Below, in pieces: positions 58,934-64,000 of a stretch of 64,000 nt of DNA. Source of the stretch: Pseudomonas monteilii (GTDB taxonomy: Bacteria; Pseudomonadota; Gammaproteobacteria; Pseudomonadales; Pseudomonadaceae); the NCBI GenBank assembly GCA_001534745.1, contig CP013997.1:2976001-3040000 (forward strand), in the 5' to 3' direction. Position 1 is the first letter of the stretch. Each line of letters opens with the position of its first letter. The position numbers were made by a program, and so were the translations under genes. Below the pieces are notes generated by a model, which saw only the letters and a list, made by a program, of their open reading frames with translations, searched no databases and had not been told where the DNA came from.

Positions 58934-60499
58934 ATGCGCAACAACCAGCCGATCACCCAGAGAGAACGGACGTTCCCTGCCCAGCAGCGTTTGATTTCCA
59001 CGACCAACGCCAAAGGGGTCATCACCTACTGCAACGATGACTTCATCGACATCAGCGGCTTCACCCGCGATGAGTTGATCGGCGCGGCCCACAACCTGGT
59101 GCGCCATCCGGACGTGCCGCAGGCAGTGTTCGCGCACATGTGGCAGACGCTCAAGCAGGGCCAGCCCTGGATGGGTATCGTCAAGAACCGCTGCAAGTCG
59201 GGTGATCACTACTGGGTCAACGCCTACGTTACGCCGATCTTCGAGAACGATCAGGTGATCGGCTTCGAATCGGTACGGGTCAAGCCCACCAGCGAACAGA
59301 TCCGGCGTGCCGAACAGCTGTACCAGCGGCTGACCCAGGGCAAGTCCGCCGTGCCGCGCCGGGACACCTGGCTGCCCGTGGTGCAGGATTGGCTGCCGTT
59401 CATTCTGGTGAGCCAGGTCGGTTTCCTGATCGGCAGCTGGATGGGCCAGAGCTGGGGCTTCGCCCTGGCGGCCGCCTTGAGCGTGCCCTTGGGGCTGCTG
59501 GGCCTGAGCTGGCAGCAACGTGGCCTCAAGCGCCTGCTGCGTCTGGCCGAGCAGACCACCTCCGATGCACTGATCGCGCAGATGTACACCGACAGCCGCG
59601 GCGTGCAGGCACGCCTGGAAATGGCCATGCTCAGCCAGGACGCTCGCCTGAAGACCTGTCTGACGCGGCTGCAGGACAGTGCCGAGCACTTGAGCCAGCA
59701 GGCGCAGCAGTCCGACGCCCTGGCGCACCAGAGTTCCACCAGCCTGGAGCGCCAGCGCGTGGAGACCGAGCAGGTGGCCACGGCCGTCAACCAGATGGCC
59801 ACCACCACCCAGGAAGTGGCCACCCATGTGCAGCGCACGGCCGATGCCACGCAACAGGCCAATCGCCTGACCGGCGAAGGTCGTCTGATCGCCGGGGAAA
59901 CCCGCGAGGCCATCGAGCGCCTGTCCACCGCCGTGGGCGAGACCGGGCAGACAGTCACCCAGCTGGCCAAGGACAGCGATGAAATCGGCGGCGTGGTCGA
60001 TGTGATCAAGGGCATTGCCGACCAGACCAACCTGCTGGCGCTCAATGCCGCCATCGAAGCGGCGCGGGCGGGCGAGATGGGCCGCGGCTTCGCGGTGGTC
60101 GCCGACGAAGTCCGCCAACTGGCGCAACGTACGGCGGAGTCCACCGGGCAGATTCACACGTTGATCGCCAAGTTGCAGCAGACCGCCAACAATGCGGTGC
60201 TGACCATGGAAGCCGGGCATCGCCAGGCCGAGGAAGGCGTGGCGCGGGTGATGGAGGCCGACCGGGCGCTGTCGGGCATCAGCGATGCCGTGGCGCACAT
60301 CACCGACATGACCACCCAGATCGCCGCCGCGACCGAAGAGCAAACGGCCGTTGCAGACGAGATCAGCCGCAACATCAGCACCATCGCGCAACTGGCCGAC
60401 CAGACTTCCGAACAGGCGCAGAGCTCGGCGCTGTTGAGTGAAGAGCTGACGCGCACGGCCACGGGTCAGTATTCGTTGGTCGAGCGGTTCAATCGGTAG
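58934..60499 (+). CDS. aer2: Aer-type PAS chemoreceptor (aerotaxis/energy taxis)
   Basis: The 521-residue receptor has a cytoplasmic N-terminal PAS domain (~15-125; [19 protein letters not shown] and [13 protein letters not shown]), which in Aer proteins binds FAD. Two closely spaced membrane segments (~153-195) follow without a periplasmic domain. The signalling domain has its hairpin tip at [20 protein letters not shown]. No separate periplasmic sensor is present, as expected for redox sensing. Placement next to acnA matches the P. putida KT2440 Aer-2 locus as I recall it, which is why I use the symbol. The ribosome site is weak. Confidence 0.92.
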   Translation: MRNNQPITQRERTFPAQQRLISTTNAKGVITYCNDDFIDISGFTRDELIGAAHNLVRHPDVPQAVFAHMWQTLKQGQPWMGIVKNRCKSGDHYWVNAYVTPIFENDQVIGFESVRVKPTSEQIRRAEQLYQRLTQGKSAVPRRDTWLPVVQDWLPFILVSQVGFLIGSWMGQSWGFALAAALSVPLGLLGLSWQQRGLKRLLRLAEQTTSDALIAQMYTDSRGVQARLEMAMLSQDARLKTCLTRLQDSAEHLSQQAQQSDALAHQSSTSLERQRVETEQVATAVNQMATTTQEVATHVQRTADATQQANRLTGEGRLIAGETREAIERLSTAVGETGQTVTQLAKDSDEIGGVVDVIKGIADQTNLLALNAAIEAARAGEMGRGFAVVADEVRQLAQRTAESTGQIHTLIAKLQQTANNAVLTMEAGHRQAEEGVARVMEADRALSGISDAVAHITDMTTQIAAATEEQTAVADEISRNISTIAQLADQTSEQAQSSALLSEELTRTATGQYSLVERFNR

Positions 60500-60981
60500 G
60501 GGTTGGAAGGGAGCGGGCTGGCCCGTGAGAAGGGAGCGATTGACCGGGCCTCATCGCTGGCAAGCCAGCTCCCACATAGATCTCTGCAATTATCCACCCA
60601 GGTCTTTGTAGCCTTCCATCTGGGTCTCTGCAGCTTTGGCTGCCGCGCTGTCGCGTAGAGAACATGACGATAGTTGGCAGGATCCGAAGCCTCATTGCTA
60701 ATCGATTTTAGGGCCGCTTTGCGGCCCATCGCGGCACAGGGGCCGCTCCTACACCCGTAGCTCCACCGCGGGGTTGCAAGCTATCGCGGTCACCTGTGGG
60801 AGCGGCCCCAGTGCCGCGATTGGGCCCGCAGGGCCCACAAAAATCCTGAAATTATTCCTTTTAAAATCAAAAGGATATTTTATGTTCTATGAGAGCGGGC
60901 TTGCCCGCGATGCAGGCGCCGCTGGTTGACAGAAAAGGCAACCCTACCCCCACACACCACAGGGCAACCCAGACGGCTCGA
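60500..60981. other. Gene-free stretch with repeats between convergent genes
   Basis: This 482-base gap has a REP pair at about 60508-60577 (GAGCGGGCTGGCCCG with inverted GCTGGCAAGCCAGCTCCCAC) and a paired element at 60706-60843. An AT-rich inverted repeat, CCTTTT / AAAAGG, lies at about 60860-60880, and a single REP half at about 60892-60925. No gene is supported. Confidence 0.7.
60706..60843. repeat. Paired REP-type intergenic element
   Basis: It holds GGGCCGCTTTGCGGCCCATCGCGG, then an inverted half ending GCGATTGGGCCCGCAGGGCC, around GCTATCGCGGTCACCTGTGG. It is the same family as the element at 47296-47443. Confidence 0.8.
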
Positions 60982-61869
60982 TCAGGCCCAGTCCAAGGCC
61001 AGGGTGCTGTCGAACACCCGCCCTTCCCCGCTCAGCGGATCCGTGAAACTCAACCGCTGGGCCAGGAGCTTCAGAGGCTTCTGGTAATCGTCGGCCTGTG
61101 CCACCAGGGTCGGGTAGAACGGATCGTACTGGATCGGGGCTCCCAACGCGGCCATGTGCACCCGCAGCTGGTGGGTCTTGCCCGTCACCGGCGACAGTCC
61201 GTAACGCCACCACTCGCCCCGCTTTTCCAGCACGCGGACATGGGTCTCGCTGTTCGCCACGCCGGGTACTTCCTGCATGCGGAAGAACGGTTCCCCATGG
61301 GCCAGACGACTCGTGTGGACATAGGGCACCGGCAAGTCGGGCAAGGCCGGTGCGATGGCCTGGTACTGCTTGTCGATGCGCCGCTCGGGAAACAGCCGCT
61401 GGTAGGCGCTGCGGCTCTCGGGGTTGCTGGAAAACAGCACCAGGCCTGCGGTATGCCGGTCGATACGGTGCAGCGGGACCAGGTGCGGGTTGTCCAGCTG
61501 CCGGATCAACCGACGCAGCAAGGTCTGCTCGACGTACTCCCCCGTGGGCGTCACCGGCAGAAAATGCGGCTTGTCGACCACCACCAAGTGATCGTCCGCA
61601 TGCAAGACCACCTCCTGCACGGGAATCGGGCGCTCGTTCGGCACTTCGCGAAAATAGTGCAGGCGCAGACCGCGTCGATAGGGCAGATCCGCCGACACTG
61701 GCTGGCCTGTGGCATCGAGCACGCGACCGCGCTGAAAACGGTCGAGCCAGCCTTCGCGTCCTACCGCCTTGAAATGCTCGCTCAGGCAATCGAGCACGGT
61801 ATTCCAGGCTCCAGACGGGAGGCAGACCGTGCTGGCTTGCTGCAAGGCGGGATCGAACGGCGCGGACAT
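60982..61869 (-). CDS. RluA-family RNA pseudouridine synthase
   Basis: The 295-residue protein converts uridine to pseudouridine in rRNA or tRNA; the target base is not predictable here. The catalytic aspartate is in HRIDRHTAGLVLF (~residue 135), which follows the HRLDxxTSG family pattern. Downstream motifs include RIDKQYQA and GKTHQLRVHMAALG. There is a short N-terminal extension instead of a clear S4 domain. The ATG at 61869 is chosen as the first in frame. It lies 31 bases after the SOS-type small gene on the same strand, so it may share that transcript in part. Confidence 0.9.
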   Translation of the reverse strand: MSAPFDPALQQASTVCLPSGAWNTVLDCLSEHFKAVGREGWLDRFQRGRVLDATGQPVSADLPYRRGLRLHYFREVPNERPIPVQEVVLHADDHLVVVDKPHFLPVTPTGEYVEQTLLRRLIRQLDNPHLVPLHRIDRHTAGLVLFSSNPESRSAYQRLFPERRIDKQYQAIAPALPDLPVPYVHTSRLAHGEPFFRMQEVPGVANSETHVRVLEKRGEWWRYGLSPVTGKTHQLRVHMAALGAPIQYDPFYPTLVAQADDYQKPLKLLAQRLSFTDPLSGEGRVFDSTLALDWA

Positions 61870-61900
61870 GGGGACGACTCAGTGACGAAAAGACGCGGCA

Positions 61901-62230
61901 TTATCCGCCAAGCGCGAGGCGGCAACCAGCGTCTGCCGATGTCTCGCTGCGCTCCTTGAGCCAGCGCAGCACCTGCACTGCCTCCCAACGACTGGGGTCG
62001 TACAAGGCATACACCTGCCCTTCGTAGCCCACCACATCGAGCGGCCGGTGATACCCGGCGCGCTGGAACAGGGCTTCGACCTCGGCGAAACAGGTGTTGA
62101 AATGCACCTTGCCGAAGGGCGTGCGCTCACCGACCACCAGGCCGTCGAGGCGCAGCTCCAGCGCCGCCTCGAGGACGCTGTCCACCTCCATGCGATTGAC
62201 GCTGTACTTCAGTTGCTCGACATTGACCAT
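61901..62230 (-). CDS. Small protein of unknown function under LexA/SOS control
   Basis: I do not recognise this 109-residue soluble protein. It begins MVNVEQLKYSVNRMEVDSVL. It has a mixed alpha/beta composition, an FNTCFAEVEALF helix, and a C-terminal tail rich in small residues. It has no signal peptide or membrane segment. The ATG at 62230 is placed 20 bases downstream of a perfect LexA box; an open frame running further upstream crosses that promoter and is rejected. The DNA-damage promoter is the best clue to its role. It is not SulA-, YebG- or RecX-like by eye. Confidence 0.82.
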   Translation of the reverse strand: MVNVEQLKYSVNRMEVDSVLEAALELRLDGLVVGERTPFGKVHFNTCFAEVEALFQRAGYHRPLDVVGYEGQVYALYDPSRWEAVQVLRWLKERSETSADAGCRLALGG

Positions 62231-62249
62231 CGGTTCTCTACCACCCTTA

Positions 62250-62292
62250 CTGTATAGGCATACAGGATAGAGAGCCTGCCAGGCCCCGTCAA
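62250..62292 (-). promoter_or_regulatory. Sigma70 promoter overlapped by a perfect LexA box
   Basis: On the minus strand, TTGACG (-35, 62287-62292), 17 bases and TATCCT (-10, 62264-62269) are followed by CTGTATGCCTATACAG (62250-62265). This is an exact CTGT-N8-ACAG LexA palindrome that shares two bases with the -10. Bound LexA would block RNA polymerase, so the gene below should be induced by DNA damage. Confidence 0.9.
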
Positions 62293-62310
62293 ACGTCAAA
62301 CGCTTCCTCA

Positions 62311-62547
62311 TCAGCGCAGAAAGTGTGCGATCTGCTCCGCATCGAAAGGCCAATCGAGTTCGGCGCCCGTGTCGCACCGCCGCAGGACGGGCACACGCCA
62401 GGCATAACGCTCGAAGCACGCCGGGTGTTCGCTGAGGTCGATCAGTTCGACCAGCAAACCGTGATCGACCCAAGGCATGAGCAGGGCTTCGGCCAGTTCG
62501 CACAGGTGGCACCCCAGGGTGCCGAACAGCTGGCATTCAGGTGGCAT
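62311..62547 (-). CDS. Glutaredoxin-like protein (DUF836 type)
   Basis: The 78-residue thioredoxin-fold protein starts MPPECQLFGTLGCHLCELAE, with a CHLC redox pair near the N-terminus. A cis-proline-like segment (WRVPVLRR) and a glutaredoxin-family C-terminus with DWPFDAEQIAHFL follow. The start at 62547 is preferred because the fold begins there and GAGAAG lies just upstream; a start at 62622 would add 25 residues with no counterpart. The gene ends before the SOS promoter of the next gene and lies 81 bases after amtB. Its redox partner is unknown. Confidence 0.85.
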   Translation of the reverse strand: MPPECQLFGTLGCHLCELAEALLMPWVDHGLLVELIDLSEHPACFERYAWRVPVLRRCDTGAELDWPFDAEQIAHFLR

Positions 62548-62628
62548 GTGCAGCTTCTCGCATGAAGGAGAACGAGCCGTCAGTCTAAGCCCATCGTCAC
62601 CACCGCGCACCTGAGTCGACACAGACGT

Positions 62629-63837
62629 TCAATCCTGGCTGGTGGCACCGATGCGGTGCAGGGCCAGGTCCGCGCCCTGGAACTCCTGCTCCTGGTCCAG
62701 GCGCAGGCCGTGCGTCCACTTGATGACCCCGTACACGGCAAAACCCCCGACCAGCGCCACCAGCACGCCCGCCAGGCTGCCGATCACCTGGCTGATGACG
62801 CTGACGCCGCCCAGGCCACCCAACGCGGTCGAGCCGAACACACCACAGGCCAGCCCGCCCCAGAGGCCGCACAGACCGTGCAACGGCCAGACCCCCAGCA
62901 CATCGTCGATCTTCCAGCGGTTCTGTGCCGCCGTGAAGCTCCAGACGAACAGCACGCCCGCGATCAGGCCGGTGGCCAGCGCGCCCACTGGATGCATCAC
63001 ATCCGACCCCGCGCACACGGCCACCAGGCCCGCCAGCGGACCGTTGTGCAGGAAACCGGGGTCGTTGCGACCGGCCAGCAGCGTTGCCAGCGTGCCACCG
63101 ACCATGGCCATGAGCGAGTTGATCGCTACCAGGCCACTGATGCCTTCCAGGGTCTGCGCACTCATGACGTTGAAGCCGAACCAGCCGACGATCAGGATCC
63201 ATGAGCCCAGAGCCAGAAACGGGATGCTCGACGGCGCGAAGGCGACCAGCCGGCCATCGCGATAGCGCCCGCGACGTGCACCCAGCAGGATGACCGCCGC
63301 CAGGGCCAGCCAGCCGCCCATGGCATGCACCACCACGGAGCCTGCAAAATCGTGGAACGGTGCACCGAACCGCGCCGCGAGCCAGGCCTGTATGCCCAGG
63401 TTGCCGTTCCAGACGACGCCTTCGAAGGCGGGGTAGACCAGCGCCACGATCAACGCCGTGGCACACAGTTGCGGGGCGAAGCGCGCACGCTCGGCGATGC
63501 CGCCGGAGATGATCGCGGGGATCGCCGCCGCGAACGTCAGCAGGAAGAAGCCTTTGACCAGGGCATAGCCATGGTCCTGGGTCAGCACGGCAGCTGGCTG
63601 GAGGAAGCCGACGCCGTAGGCGATCCAGTAGCCCACGAAGAAGTAGGCCATGGCCGAGACCGCGAAATCACTGAGGATCTTGCACAGGGCGTTGACCTGG
63701 TTCTTGTGCCGTACCGTGCCGACCTCGAGAAATGCGAAGCCCGCATGCATGGCCAGCACCAGAATGGCGCCCATGAGGAGGAACAGTGTGTTGGCGCTCT
63801 GCGCAAGTGCATCGGTGGCCGGGTGTAGCGATTCCAT
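62629..63837 (-). CDS. amtB: Ammonium transporter
   Basis: The 402-residue inner-membrane Amt channel has about 11 membrane segments. Conserved features are AFLEVGTVRHKN in the second helix, the aspartate in FHDFAGSVVVHAMGG with the first pore histidine, and the second pore histidine in VLGVWPLHGLCGLWGG. No glnK is adjacent in the window, so the usual glnK-amtB pairing is absent, unless glnK lies beyond the right edge. The short C-terminal tail still has the DQEQEFQGADLALH segment that contacts GlnK in other Amt proteins. A ribosome site (AGGT) is visible before the ATG at 63837. Confidence 0.95.
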   Translation of the reverse strand: MESLHPATDALAQSANTLFLLMGAILVLAMHAGFAFLEVGTVRHKNQVNALCKILSDFAVSAMAYFFVGYWIAYGVGFLQPAAVLTQDHGYALVKGFFLLTFAAAIPAIISGGIAERARFAPQLCATALIVALVYPAFEGVVWNGNLGIQAWLAARFGAPFHDFAGSVVVHAMGGWLALAAVILLGARRGRYRDGRLVAFAPSSIPFLALGSWILIVGWFGFNVMSAQTLEGISGLVAINSLMAMVGGTLATLLAGRNDPGFLHNGPLAGLVAVCAGSDVMHPVGALATGLIAGVLFVWSFTAAQNRWKIDDVLGVWPLHGLCGLWGGLACGVFGSTALGGLGGVSVISQVIGSLAGVLVALVGGFAVYGVIKWTHGLRLDQEQEFQGADLALHRIGATSQD

Positions 63838-64000
63838 CGGACGGTTACCTGAAAAAAGGCACCCTTAATGCTCAATCGACCGTTTCTGTGCACCCTTTCA
63901 GTGCCAGACCCACGTAGACTTGGTGGGAATGAGCACGGTCTTCGGGCGCGATACGGGGCAAGCGGGGTGTCTTGTAAGGAGTGTGATCCCTGTGCGTGAA
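63838..64000. other. amtB upstream region and right edge
   Basis: This 163-base region holds the amtB promoter. At the far edge AAGGAG (63976-63981) stands before a possible GTG start at 63992 of a plus-strand gene, of which only three codons are inside the window. That gene cannot be confirmed. Confidence 0.4.

Noticed and set aside
63838..63925. TGGCAC followed by GGTGC on the minus strand as a sigma54 promoter of amtB.
   Set aside because: The spacing between the GG and GC elements is about two bases too long for a -24/-12 promoter.

Overview
This is a high-GC chromosomal segment that reads as a fluorescent Pseudomonas, most likely of the P. putida group. The evidence is the gene set (pdxB, tusA, rlmM, acnA, an Aer-type receptor and amtB close together), the pyoverdine genes and the REP-type intergenic repeats. 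No tRNA, rRNA, CRISPR array, prophage or insertion sequence was seen.

Left part (1-36.6 kb). Three consecutive minus-strand non-ribosomal peptide synthetase genes, transcribed from about 36.57 kb towards position 1, form one unit. The first two are separated by 12 bases; the second and third overlap by one base. Reading the adenylation pockets in order gives Ser, Lys, Ser, Ser, Thr | Thr, hydroxyornithine, Ser | Ser, hydroxyornithine. Epimerases follow residues 1, 4, 6 and 9. This is a predicted ten-residue pyoverdine peptide arm. The last gene runs off the left edge before any thioesterase.

Middle part (36.6-49.1 kb). A tandem array of four ~166-bp REP-type units lies behind the NRPS promoter. 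Then come a chemoreceptor, an ABC exporter, a 55-residue protein with a strong terminator, and an orphan Rhs-type protein with a possible toxin tail in a lower-GC patch. pdxB, tusA, pvdP (pyoverdine tyrosinase), a divergent siderophore-interacting ferric reductase and pvdH (diaminobutyrate aminotransferase) follow. Exact TAAAT-N16-CGT iron-starvation sigma-factor boxes precede pvdP and pvdH, and a one-mismatch version precedes the NRPS operon. Pyoverdine genes therefore sit as separate, co-regulated islands between housekeeping genes.

Right part (49.1-64 kb). A two-component system lies divergent to a three-gene periplasmic disulfide operon (dsbD-type, TlpA-type, dsbG-type), an arrangement like P. 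aeruginosa DsbRS-DsbDEG. After these come rlmM, acnA, a PAS chemoreceptor, a pseudouridine synthase, a small unrecognised gene under a textbook LexA/SOS promoter, a glutaredoxin-like protein and an ammonium transporter.

The most distinctive content is the NRPS assembly line with its scattered iron-starvation promoters. The LexA-controlled small gene and the orphan Rhs protein are the best candidates for undescribed biology.
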